DNA of 64,000 nt from Asterella californica (lineage: Eukaryota > Streptophyta > Marchantiopsida > Marchantiales > Aytoniaceae): the NCBI GenBank assembly GCA_036924285.1, contig JAYKYS010000012.1:2976001-3040000 (forward strand). Reading direction: 5' to 3'. The notes below the pieces were generated by a model. The model did not search any database and had not been told where the DNA came from. It saw nothing but the letters and a program-made list of their open reading frames with translations. Each line of letters begins with the position of its first letter. The first letter of the stretch is position 1. The position numbers and the translations under genes are program-made. This document shows, piece by piece, positions 35,858 to 45,005 of the stretch.

Positions 35858-36016
35858 TGACGGTTAGGTCCCTCTAACTCCAGATAGCTCCATATCCCAA
35901 CTACGTGATACACACCTTCATGGGTGCAAGGATCAGGAGGCCGGGTGCTACATTGCCCCATCGTTAGTCGCCTGTCTGCAATCCATACCACGCAAAGATC
36001 TAATCGACTATCTCCG

Positions 36017-36697
36017 CTATATACATCGAGGACAAACCCACCGTCCAATAGGAACTACACTGAGAGGTGGAGTCAAACATGACATGTGCCAACCTCTCGA
36101 ACAACCATCACACACCAACATACGGGCTGCTCCACCAGCAGACCCACACAACATACACCTCAAGCCCGCGCGTACAACTGCTAAGCTTGGGTCAACAGTA
36201 CCATCAATGTTGGGAAGATGACATGGCGCGCAATTACGCACATGGTCCTTCCACACAACACCATCACGGCCCTCTAACATGAGTACTCCAGAAGGTAACA
36301 CCTCACGCACTCGTAAAATAGTGCGCCTTGCGGTCACGTCCAACGTCGTCGGTGCAGTCTGCTGTAGATAGATATAATCGCCAGGATGAAACCTACGAAT
36401 CGACGGCCGATAACCTCCTCCTCGGATAGTCGCATACCGCAACGTGTCTCTATGCTGAGCAATCGCTAGATTCTCAAAAGCCATGGGCATAACTCTCCGA
36501 AATGTCTCTGCTCGTTGAGAACATGCTCTCACTCACATATCCGGGTCATCAAGGTTCAGCACCTCAGCAGAATCACGACGAATGACCGAAGGTAGATCTG
36601 GATCTCGACCGTATAATAGAAAATACGGTGAGAAGGAAGTCAAAGACGCTTGTCGGTTAAAACGGTAGCCCATAGCCAACCATGGTAACTGCACATC
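36017..36697 (-). CDS. pol: integrase C-terminal domain with C4HC3 PHD finger
   Basis: This is the 3' end of the element's single reading frame; it has no start codon of its own. After an in-frame TGA (36700-36698) it continues DVQLPWLAMGYRFNR and LLYGRDPDLP, meets a second TGA (36535-36533), then runs 171 codons to TAG. Part one is the integrase C-terminus (QHRDTLRY; FHPGDYIYLQQ; a barrel-like region to about codon 100 of the last segment). Part two is a PHD finger with C126, C129, C141, C144, H149, C152, C167 and C170 of that segment and the canonical Trp two residues before the last Cys pair (RWVCPRC). PHD fingers bind histone H3 tails; on an integrase the likely role is choosing chromatin targets, as chromodomains do in chromoviruses. 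Role inferred, motif seen. Confidence 0.85.
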
Positions 36698-37324
36698 TCA
36701 GTCTCCCAAGTGGCCTTTCTGCAAGCCATACTTACGCAATCCTCTCTTCACCGTCTGAACTACCCTCTCCGCCAAACCATTCGCCTCAGGATGATCTCGA
36801 GACGTAGTTCGATGATCAATCAACGCCTGATCACACAAGGCCTGAAACTCACCAAGGAACTCTGTACCTTGGTCTGTCAGCACTTCAGCTGGTGCTCCAA
36901 AACGACTCAGCACTCGATCTAAGAACGCATACGCCGTCCCTTCACTCGCCTTGTCTGGTAATGCCACCAACTCAATCCACTTGGAGAAGTGCTCCACCAT
37001 CACCAACACATACCGATGATGACGTACCGTCAACGGTAAGGGTCTCGCAAAATCCAAACTCCAACGGTAACCCAACCCCATAATCGATAAGGGGTGTAGT
37101 TGTGGAGTAGGAGCATTAAACAATGCTCGTACTCGATCACAAACCACACATCGTGCGACAAATTGTTGCACATCGACGTGCATACCACGCCACCAATACT
37201 GTCCTTGGAGTAAGCTATGCGTGCGCTTCACTCCAAAATGTCCCGAATCCTCATGAGCATGTCGTACTAATTGTGTCCTCTGGGATGGATGTGGCACTAT
37301 CCGTACTCTCCCATCATCCCACAC
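36698..37324 (-). CDS. pol: integrase zinc-binding and catalytic core
   Basis: The segment is 208 codons between two in-frame TGA codons, in the same frame as RT upstream; the GTG at its start is not a real initiator. It has an HHCC zinc module (H24, H29, C59, C62 of the segment; HEDSGHFG and CVVC) and a DDE core with D91 (WSLDF), D151 (VLTDQGTEF) and E186 (LAERVV). These are the residues needed to cut the target and join LTR ends. The TGA at 37327-37325 follows CTT and could derive from CGA by deamination of a methylated CpG. With all catalytic residues present, the stops are the only visible defects. Confidence 0.88.
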   Translation of the reverse strand: MWDDGRVRIVPHPSQRTQLVRHAHEDSGHFGVKRTHSLLQGQYWWRGMHVDVQQFVARCVVCDRVRALFNAPTPQLHPLSIMGLGYRWSLDFARPLPLTVRHHRYVLVMVEHFSKWIELVALPDKASEGTAYAFLDRVLSRFGAPAEVLTDQGTEFLGEFQALCDQALIDHRTTSRDHPEANGLAERVVQTVKRGLRKYGLQKGHLGD

Positions 37325-39112
37325 TCAAAGTACATGTCGTCCTTCTCGTCGAAATCTCTTCGTTCGTTGAAGGACACGATCTCGCTCCTTGGCACTTACT
37401 GTGTCTACCACCACACCAGTACGTAGATATTCCATCACGGTCACATGGTCATGGATATCTCGCTGGTTTGGAACACCATCTCCACCCTCAGGATCTGGAG
37501 ACTCGTCATCTATTCTCTCACTTGAGAAAGATACGACTTGACCCTTCATACTAGAGTTCATGACCAAAACACAAAGAAAGGCAGATGCATGCCACCCTGG
37601 CACTATCTCCTCATCAACCTCATCATGCCATCGAGCCCCAGTCTGATCCTGCTGACTCGTGCACGGGTTGCGACTCAACCCATCGGCATCTAGGTTTGCA
37701 ACTCCAGGTCTATGCACTACCTGAAATTCATACTCTTGTAAGATCAGAGCCCATCGTGCAAGCTTCCCTGTAAGCTTGTCGGACTCCATCAACCACTTGA
37801 GCGGCTGATGATCAGTGATGAGAGTAAAGGGGTTCCCAAACAGGTAACATCGGAAGTGTGCAACAGCCCACACTGCAGCTAAACACTCCCTCTCGTACGA
37901 ACTGTACCTCGCCTCCGCCGAATTGTTGGAGCGACTGGCATACGCCACCACAAACTCCTTTTTCTCATCATCATGCTGAGTCAGTACTGCTCCAAGTCCC
38001 AACATACTCCAATCGGTGTGCAGTTGGAAAGGACGCCCCCTAACGGGTCTCCTCAAGATGGGAGCAGATGTCAACCTATCCTTGAGCTCTACAAAAGCTC
38101 GCTCTTGCTCATCTCCCCATTGCCACTCCTGGTCCACCTTCATCAGCTTGGTCAATGGCTTCGCAATTGCACTAAATCCTTTCACGTATCGACGATAAAA
38201 GTTTACCAAACCAACAAATGCTCGAACTCGACTCACATCTGTGGGGCGTGGAATACGTGCAATGGCCTCGACCTTCGTCTGTTGAACACCCAACCCGCCT
38301 GGGTAGATGGTGTGACTCAAATACTCTACCAACTCCTGGAAGAACTTGCACTTCCCAGGATGTAACTTCAATCCATGAGCTCTCAACCGCTCGAACACAT
38401 CCCGCAAGTATCTCTCGTGCTCCTCCACTGTAGCACTATAGACCAAGATGTCGTCAATATAACATCTGACAAAATCCAATCCTGCTAGGATCCTATCCAT
38501 CACTCTTTGGAATTCAGCAGGGGCGTTCTTCAACCCAAATGGTAAGAACCGCCATTGATACAAGCAATCCTTGCCGTGAGAGTCAATCCCCCAGAATGCT
38601 GTCTTGGGCTTATCTTCTTCTCTCACTGGCAACTGATGATACCCTGCTCGAAGATCCAAAGTACTGAAGACCTTCACATGTCCCACTGCATCAAAGATCT
38701 CCTCAGGTGTCGGCATGACATACTTATCGCACTTCGTCTGTCGATTGATAAGACGATAGTCTCCACAGATGCGCCTATCCGTGTAGTTGCCATACATATC
38801 CTTCTTTGCTGGCATCACTGTGGCAGATGCATACTCTCCATGCGACATCTCCACCAACCCAGCTTCCACCAAGTCTTGAGTCCTACTCTGGATCAAGGTT
38901 CTCTCCATGTCACTGTACTTGTAAGGACGTCGAAAGATTGACGTGTCATTAGCCAAGTCGATCCGTATACCTGGTCCCTTCAAGGTACCCAAATCCTTCA
39001 TACTAAAGGCAAAACAATTCCTGTAGCTCTTCACGAATCTCTGAACTCTTCGTCTCTCCTCTTCTATAAGCTTGGGTCCAATCTCTGGCTCCCAAGTATC
39101 CTCTGTCACCAT
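37325..39112 (-). CDS. pol: reverse transcriptase and RNase H
   Basis: The segment is 595 codons, in frame with the Gag-protease-methyltransferase part from which it is separated by one UAG and ten sense codons. RT occupies about 50-330: catalytic D152 (STLDLRAGY) and Y217-I218-D219-D220 in CYIDDILVYS, with LPFGLKNAPAEFQ before it. RNase H spans about 360-480: D367 (LHTDWS), E409 (YERECLA), LITDHQPLKWL and the HRPGVANLDADGLSR end. The order RT-RNase H-integrase defines the Ty3/Metaviridae type. The ATG at 39112 could start a separate product, but readthrough of the UAG fits better, since a retroelement polymerase is normally made as a minor fusion. Confidence 0.92.
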   Translation of the reverse strand: MVTEDTWEPEIGPKLIEEERRRVQRFVKSYRNCFAFSMKDLGTLKGPGIRIDLANDTSIFRRPYKYSDMERTLIQSRTQDLVEAGLVEMSHGEYASATVMPAKKDMYGNYTDRRICGDYRLINRQTKCDKYVMPTPEEIFDAVGHVKVFSTLDLRAGYHQLPVREEDKPKTAFWGIDSHGKDCLYQWRFLPFGLKNAPAEFQRVMDRILAGLDFVRCYIDDILVYSATVEEHERYLRDVFERLRAHGLKLHPGKCKFFQELVEYLSHTIYPGGLGVQQTKVEAIARIPRPTDVSRVRAFVGLVNFYRRYVKGFSAIAKPLTKLMKVDQEWQWGDEQERAFVELKDRLTSAPILRRPVRGRPFQLHTDWSMLGLGAVLTQHDDEKKEFVVAYASRSNNSAEARYSSYERECLAAVWAVAHFRCYLFGNPFTLITDHQPLKWLMESDKLTGKLARWALILQEYEFQVVHRPGVANLDADGLSRNPCTSQQDQTGARWHDEVDEEIVPGWHASAFLCVLVMNSSMKGQVVSFSSERIDDESPDPEGGDGVPNQRDIHDHVTVMEYLRTGVVVDTVSAKERDRVLQRTKRFRREGRHVL

Positions 39113-39136
39113 GCTAGAGATAGAAGACGAAGTCGT

Positions 39137-39145
39137 TGACTGCTA
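39137..39145 (-). promoter_or_regulatory. Probable stop-codon readthrough site (UAG CAG UCA)
   Basis: The Gag-protease-methyltransferase frame ends at TAG 39145-39143, followed by CAG TCA. This fits the CAR-YYA context known from plant RNA virus and some plant retroelement leaky stops. The downstream RT is in the same frame. The older copy at 50595-51151 keeps the same nine bases. It would set a low ratio of polymerase to Gag. Predicted from sequence, not shown. Confidence 0.65.
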
Positions 39146-42100
39146 TCTTGCAGTCTCTGGAGCAGTTTCCTTCTGCTCACCACCAACAACCTCCACCGCT
39201 ACTGTGCGAAAAACTTCTGCAGTTCTAGCTGTAAGCTCCACACTCTCTCCTACGACATCCCATGATGTCCAAGGATGACGAACTCCACGTGCCTCGCCCC
39301 CAGCCTTTACCTCCACCGACCCGGTAGGCAAAGAGCTTAGGAGTGTCCGAGCAGTAACACCCGTCAGTCGCATCCGACGCTGCTCAGCCAATCCAAGACT
39401 AACAATCCATGTCAAGCAGTTCAAGTCCATTGCTTGACCCAACACTTGACGACGTGAAGCCTCTGACACCGAAGCTACTGCAGTCGTATCCGTAGAGAAA
39501 CCCATCGCTCTCTCTCTCTCGTCGGCATTGGACTCCACCAACTGTTGTAACCGAGCATCCCACACAAGCCCAGGTCCTCCATCTCTGTAAGCATGTGACG
39601 CTAGAAAGCTCACCAAAGTGGGTAACGCTGTCATAGGTTGTCCCACTAGGTTCACAACTGCCGTGGGTGACCTATCGACGACTCTCACTACTTGAGATCG
39701 TCGTCTTGCATCCAAGATGCCATCCACGGTGAGGTACGCTGGTCGTCTCACTGCATCGTGTGCGCGCTTGAGCACCTCTCTTGGTAACAAGTTCGTCCAC
39801 CACAACCGTGGACGATGTGCACGAGATCCCACTCTCCCTGCATCTGCCGGTCCGACCCAGGACCGCACTTGGTGCACACTCGTCATCATATGTGCACGAG
39901 CATCACCCAACAAAGGAACGTTCTCCAAGATGTACGCTGGAGAATCCACTTGATGCATCTGGAAATGTCGTAAGATCCGTACCATCTCCCAGAACATCCT
40001 AGATCGCGGGTCATGTAAACCCTGACCTCTCCCAGCACGCGTGTGACCTTGACATGGCCACCCGGCTATCACCAAGTGAATGGTGTCAACAAACGTGAGA
40101 TCCTGCGCCCCCAGCAGCGAAATATCTGACGGTAATGCTTGCTGGTATCCTCTAACAGCTGATATAGGCAACAACTCAGGATATCTCTGCACCAAACGCG
40201 CCACGTGACGCAATGAGACACGTCTTGTGACCTCATCTCTCTCCACATACAAGTATCGCTGTACTTGTATGCCTGCCTGCAATACCGCAGCCAAACCTGT
40301 GCTGATCCCTCCAAACAGCTCCACCACACACACATCCTCTTTTGGATACTGCCATGCAATGGGAGTCGTATCCAACGGTGTTAAGGTCACAGGGCCAGTA
40401 ACAGGAACACCCCGATGTTCTTCTACTGGCGGTACAAAGGCTTCACTCCAAGCTTGCTGTACCAACCGATCGACATACTGCTGCAACTCTCCACTCGAAC
40501 TCCAAAGTGGAACATCCAAAGCAGATGGTACTAACATAGACATGCTAGGCATGTCCTCCACCTCCTCAAAGACCGGAGTATCCTCCGCATGGACATTACC
40601 CTCCAACAACTCGTCCGACCAAGTGATGATCGAACTGAACCTTGCAACGGATGCCATCGTTCCTGGTGTAGGCTCCGTCGTCCCAACTCTAGCACTGAAC
40701 CGCACTGGTAAGCGGCTCACTCGTCCCTCACCGGACTGCCAACCTGGTCTGTAAGATGCTGTCTCTGCCCAATAGTCAATCACGAACCCCATAGGATACA
40801 ACACAGCACCTCCCACCAATACATCATAAGACTCTGCGGCTGTAACGATGGCCTTGGCCTTCACCATAGAGCCATCCGTGAGGTGATCTGGCCGAACTCT
40901 CACCGTCAACATCTCACGTGTCATGTGCAGAGCCGTACCTCCTGATCCCCCTAGAGATGTCTGCAACTGGAATGGACATCTCTCTATCTCGGACTTCTTC
41001 AGACCCAAACCAATACACGCCGTCTTTCCCAACATCAACGGTTGGGCTCCAGAGTCTAACAACACTTTCTGTGGTCGATACACCTTCCCTGAAGGTGCCA
41101 TCAAACAGAAGATACCACTTTTGTTGTCCAACAACATCACACCTGGTGCCAATCCAGCACGGTCAATTGCCGGTCTAGCTGGTAACTCATCTAGCCTAGC
41201 AGCCGCCGCTTGCCAAGTACCACTAGTAGCTGTCCTGATCTTCGATTCCATGGACACACCTACCGCCTCTTGCTGAACCACCTCAGCACTAGAGGTAACC
41301 ACATCCTCGCTCTCACTGAACGTGGCTGCCAACTGGAACACTGGAGTCAAGCTGACTCCCAATGCCTTCATATCCGTGGCTGAAAATAGTGGGGCTCGCA
41401 AGACTACGGTAGTCGTCCCCAACATCGGGTTCGACGTCGCATCCATAGACGTCGAGGGTTGACTCACATTATCCTCACTCTTGGATGTCGATGTCTCCAA
41501 CTCCACTGCACCATCGGTAGACCGTTTAGGAACCATAGAAGTGGTCCTCAATGCCTCTGATAGCGTGAACGATTGAGGAAGTCTGGTCTGTCTACCAGCC
41601 TCCCCGCGTTGTGGATCCAACTCCACTGACGCACCCCGTGGCTCAGATATACGCACTGCACTCCGAGTCACTGCCGCAGATGCCTCAATCTGCGCCACAC
41701 CAGCCATGAAGTCAAAGTCACCTCCTTCTCCTCCATAAGACGTGGAAGCTTCTGTTCCACCAGATCTCCGCTGAGCCATAGCCATACTAGCTATCCTCTG
41801 CTCCAACTGCTCAATCCGAGCAGCCATACCTGCTTCTGACGTCGTAGCAGGCGGTGGACCAACTGGTCCTCTCCCAGGTGCTGGACCTCTACCTCCAGCT
41901 CGACCACCACAGCTTCCCTGAGCTCCTCCGCCTTGTCCACGATCAGTCTTCCCGTGCCGTAGCTCCGGATGGAGATCAAAACAATGGTCACTACTGTGAC
42001 CTGGTCGTCCGCAGTGCTCACACTGCCTAGGCACCGCTTGAGACGTCACAGATGTCTCATAACTACCTCTCTTTTGTGGACAATCCTTCTGCTGATGAGG

Positions 42101-43252
42101 ACCATCACAAGTCCAACAAGGACCTGCTTGCTGCTGACTAGAGAAGGACGGCATGGGCTTCTGCCCACCAGATCCTCCAGCACCTCCATGGGATCGTGAG
42201 TGCTCAGCACGATCCTTACCACCACCACCACCACCTCGCTGTTGCGTAGCCTGTGATCCTCGAGAAAAGGAGGTCGCCCCATGTGATGCGTCTCTGCTGA
42301 ACCCAGCAGTCACCACACTCTCCTCTATCATGTTGAGCTCAATCCGCTCAGCCAAACCAAAGACAACCGTCAATGTCGGAGCGGTGTCTCTAAGGAGAGT
42401 GGCATCTCTGACTCTCCTACGCAGCTCCCGGTCTAGTATCCCATACCAGAACTGGACTGCCTGTGCTTCCGTCACTCCTTGGGTAACGCTGATCAACCGC
42501 CTCATGCGAGTAAACGCCTCGCGTAGGCTCTCTCCAGTCTTCCGCTGGAACTCCTGCAGACTCTTCAACTTGTCGGTCCGTACACCCTGATAATTCTTCC
42601 TCAAACAGTGGAAGAACTGAACCACAGGGTTAAACTCAGGTGGTATCTCGCTCGCACTACCACCTGCTCCACTACTAGTGGACGCACCGCTGGTAGTAGG
42701 GACTCCGCCACCCGTGGATGTACCACTACTACTGGCACCTGACCTCGAAGGTGCTACGCCTCCCGAAACTGCACCAGTAGTGATAGAAACGTAGTTGGGA
42801 GACCAATGTTGTCTCCACAACTCAATCTCAACACCGTAGTCTCGCCTGAACTCGTGGTAATCGTCCATCGGCGGTCCCTCCAAGTGCTGAAACAAACCCT
42901 TCCACGCCATGAAAGGTGTGAACAACTGTGGGTTCCTCATCTGTTGCAGATCGCACCAACTGTCAAACTCCTGGATGAAGTCATCCAGCTCAATGGTACC
43001 CACCGTACCCGAGTAACGTCGAGGTCCTTTCGTGGCCCCATAGATCTCGTCCATGTCCCACAACAACAATGTGGTGACACTAGTCTCACCAGCAGAAAAC
43101 GCACTGTCTGCGTTTGACTCGTCCTCTGGAACAACCAACGGCAATGGTGTAGGTAGTCGGTACCTCACCCCACTCCGTGTATACCCACTATCCGAGAAGT
43201 CCCCACCAGAACCTCCCGAGAACTCCGTGGTGATAGAATCTCGCGAACACAC
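39143..43252 (-). CDS. Gag - protease - C5-cytosine DNA methyltransferase polyprotein
   Basis: The reading frame is 1369 codons. Gag capsid-like region about 65-310 (LREAFTRMRRLISVTQG); Gly/Ser-rich linkers; zinc knuckles 379-391 (CWTCDGPHQQKDC) and 411-424 (CEHCGRPGHSSDHC); aspartic protease about 700-830 with D733-S-G-A and the flap-like VLVGGAVLYPMGFVIDYW. A methyltransferase fills about 973-1290: motif I VVELFGGISTGLAAV; motif II YLYVERDE; motif IV GWPCQGHT with nucleophile C1067; motif VI YILENV (E1110); motif VIII SRAHRPRLWW; a short recognition region about 1160-1235; motif X ERERAMGFSTDTT ending SRRQVLGQAMDLN. The motif X pattern and short recognition region are closest to DNMT3/DRM enzymes. 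All catalytic residues are present, so it may methylate its own cDNA or nearby chromatin. No relation to a host gene could be tested here. Confidence 0.92.
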   Translation of the reverse strand: MCSRDSITTEFSGGSGGDFSDSGYTRSGVRYRLPTPLPLVVPEDESNADSAFSAGETSVTTLLLWDMDEIYGATKGPRRYSGTVGTIELDDFIQEFDSWCDLQQMRNPQLFTPFMAWKGLFQHLEGPPMDDYHEFRRDYGVEIELWRQHWSPNYVSITTGAVSGGVAPSRSGASSSGTSTGGGVPTTSGASTSSGAGGSASEIPPEFNPVVQFFHCLRKNYQGVRTDKLKSLQEFQRKTGESLREAFTRMRRLISVTQGVTEAQAVQFWYGILDRELRRRVRDATLLRDTAPTLTVVFGLAERIELNMIEESVVTAGFSRDASHGATSFSRGSQATQQRGGGGGGKDRAEHSRSHGGAGGSGGQKPMPSFSSQQQAGPCWTCDGPHQQKDCPQKRGSYETSVTSQAVPRQCEHCGRPGHSSDHCFDLHPELRHGKTDRGQGGGAQGSCGGRAGGRGPAPGRGPVGPPPATTSEAGMAARIEQLEQRIASMAMAQRRSGGTEASTSYGGEGGDFDFMAGVAQIEASAAVTRSAVRISEPRGASVELDPQRGEAGRQTRLPQSFTLSEALRTTSMVPKRSTDGAVELETSTSKSEDNVSQPSTSMDATSNPMLGTTTVVLRAPLFSATDMKALGVSLTPVFQLAATFSESEDVVTSSAEVVQQEAVGVSMESKIRTATSGTWQAAAARLDELPARPAIDRAGLAPGVMLLDNKSGIFCLMAPSGKVYRPQKVLLDSGAQPLMLGKTACIGLGLKKSEIERCPFQLQTSLGGSGGTALHMTREMLTVRVRPDHLTDGSMVKAKAIVTAAESYDVLVGGAVLYPMGFVIDYWAETASYRPGWQSGEGRVSRLPVRFSARVGTTEPTPGTMASVARFSSIITWSDELLEGNVHAEDTPVFEEVEDMPSMSMLVPSALDVPLWSSSGELQQYVDRLVQQAWSEAFVPPVEEHRGVPVTGPVTLTPLDTTPIAWQYPKEDVCVVELFGGISTGLAAVLQAGIQVQRYLYVERDEVTRRVSLRHVARLVQRYPELLPISAVRGYQQALPSDISLLGAQDLTFVDTIHLVIAGWPCQGHTRAGRGQGLHDPRSRMFWEMVRILRHFQMHQVDSPAYILENVPLLGDARAHMMTSVHQVRSWVGPADAGRVGSRAHRPRLWWTNLLPREVLKRAHDAVRRPAYLTVDGILDARRRSQVVRVVDRSPTAVVNLVGQPMTALPTLVSFLASHAYRDGGPGLVWDARLQQLVESNADERERAMGFSTDTTAVASVSEASRRQVLGQAMDLNCLTWIVSLGLAEQRRMRLTGVTARTLLSSLPTGSVEVKAGGEARGVRHPWTSWDVVGESVELTARTAEVFRTVAVEVVGGEQKETAPETAR

Positions 43253-45005
43253 TCTCTAACCCGAATGTCGAAATCCCCGTCACCACCGTAACTACAACTT
43301 GCCTATCCCCGCTCCTACTGAGCTCATCTATCCCTTACTAGGACAGTCAAGGTAACTGCCATCACCACAAGCAGCCTCTCACGGTTTGTTGGTCGTCACT
43401 CCAACTGCACCGTGAGAGAAACAAAGGTAGTCTGACTGGTCATCACTCCAGCCTCACTACCGACAGCACACTAGAGTGAACTCACTCTGGAAATCAAGCG
43501 CCAACACAAGCAAACACGGCGAACAAACAGGAAGCAGAATATGGAGGGGTTCCAACCACAAGAAGTCCAAACGATAACCCTCCACATTCAAACATTCACA
43601 TTAAGAGAAACCCAGCCCCACTCGGACTGACGCGTCTTCTTCGGTGATCACATGCATAATATATGATCACCGATTGTCATAACCTGCACCTAAGGTCACT
43701 AACTAGCCGTCCACACTTCTAGTAGCTCCAAAATATCAATGTGATAGCTCTACTAGCTCATCCAAGATAACTGCTACCAACTGCCTTCATACGCGTCTTT
43801 TCGGTATAGACAAACACTACCACAACAGCAGCTTCCTCCTAGTACTATGGGGTCGCCCTACCACTCTTCTAGGAACGTGCGAGCAGGTCTTCTACTACCT
43901 TAAACCAGCCCCTAAGTACTTGCACGCATCCCTGTAAGACACCAAGAGCTATTGGTCTAGTGGTACAGCCAAAGTTGAGGCTACAGAGTTAAGCGTCCAA
44001 GTCCAGAAATAGTGTTGGGATGGGTGACCTACTGGTTTTACACTTCTCACACAACTGAAACTTGGATACCTCTCTCACGCACGCCAGCAAGCTGGCTTGC
44101 AGCGGACGCGGGCGCGGGCTCGGACTCCGCCTCCGCACTCTCGCACTCCGCTCTCACGCCTCCGCACTCACGCACCTCTGCTCCTCGAAGCCTCGAAGCG
44201 CCTCCTAACACGCAACTCCACACCTCGACACTCCCGCTCACTCTCCGCCCCGCTCCGCTTGGAGAAGAGTACCCGGGCCAAACACCATAAAGAAGGACGA
44301 GTACGACGAGAAAACACCCGAAACAGCAACTCAGGGTCGAAATTGCACCAAATTGTCGAAATCAGCCAATTTGGAACTCGCAGACGGGATTTACGTCAGA
44401 TTTTGGTCAACCCGCGACCTTCTTCGGCTTGTAACTTCGTCGATCCTTCACCAAATCGAACGATTTTGGTTGCGTTAGAATCGTCTTCCCGGCGCGCACC
44501 TACTGCACTCCTCAGATCCAAAAATTATCGACCCAATCCAACCTGACACTCCCCGACGCACTTCGGCCGACCTAAAACTCGTCACCAAAATCCGTCACCA
44601 GAAATTCGACTTCCCATAACTCGCAAACGGCTCGACCAAACTTCGTGAATCTTCTTGCACTAGGACCGTCTTCCCAGCGCGCTTCCAACGAGCCCACATT
44701 GGTCTGACATTGTTGACTATTTCGTCTGCCACGCCCAAATGCGCACTTCAGCCCGAAAATGGTCACTTGAACACATTCCGCGAAATTTCAGCAGCGCTTC
44801 CGCACGACAGAAATCTCCACTCGACCCCAACAACAGCAAATCGATCTGCGACCAGCAATGTAGCACGGCGTCCACACACCTCGATCACAGCTCCAAACAA
44901 TCAACCACGAACGGCAACGCCCGAAGATACCAGCAGACGATTTCTGATTTCAGATCTGCGAGCTCTTACTGAACTCCGCCTCGACCTGCACTCAGTTCTT
45001 TGAGT
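43253..45005 (-). other. Untranslated leader of the DNMT retrotransposon
   Basis: About 1.75 kb between the 5' terminal repeat and the Gag start, without an open reading frame in the element's sense. On the minus strand, 44047-44290 is a GC-rich, purine-rich stretch with repeated gtgcggaggcg-like words. A Pol III-like block is embedded at 43950-44040. Leaders of plant Ty3 elements often carry packaging and dimerisation signals; none can be named here. Confidence 0.6.
43950..44040 (+). ncRNA. tRNA/5S-rRNA-like Pol III promoter block, antisense to the retrotransposon
   Basis: 43987-44035 aligns without gaps to the internal control region of plant 5S rRNA: AGTTAAGCGT (box A, 10 of 10) and GGATGGGTGACCTACTGG (box C, one mismatch), with the natural 49-base span and about 36 of 49 matches (plant 5S from memory). 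Just upstream, TTGGTCTAGTGGTAC (43952-43966) looks like a tRNA D-arm/box A. A TTTT follows at 44036-44039, as for Pol III termination. The 5' half of 5S rRNA is not recognisable, so this is not a 5S gene. It could be a SINE inserted in the leader or an element-borne antisense promoter. Confidence 0.55.

Noticed and set aside
37123..42590. Many plus-strand frames of 60-175 codons opposite the DNMT element
   Set aside because: All lie antisense to the long polyprotein frame and show Ser/Pro/Thr-rich shadow composition without domains.
43937..44040. Functional 5S rRNA gene
   Set aside because: Only the internal promoter half is recognisable; the 5' half of 5S rRNA is absent.
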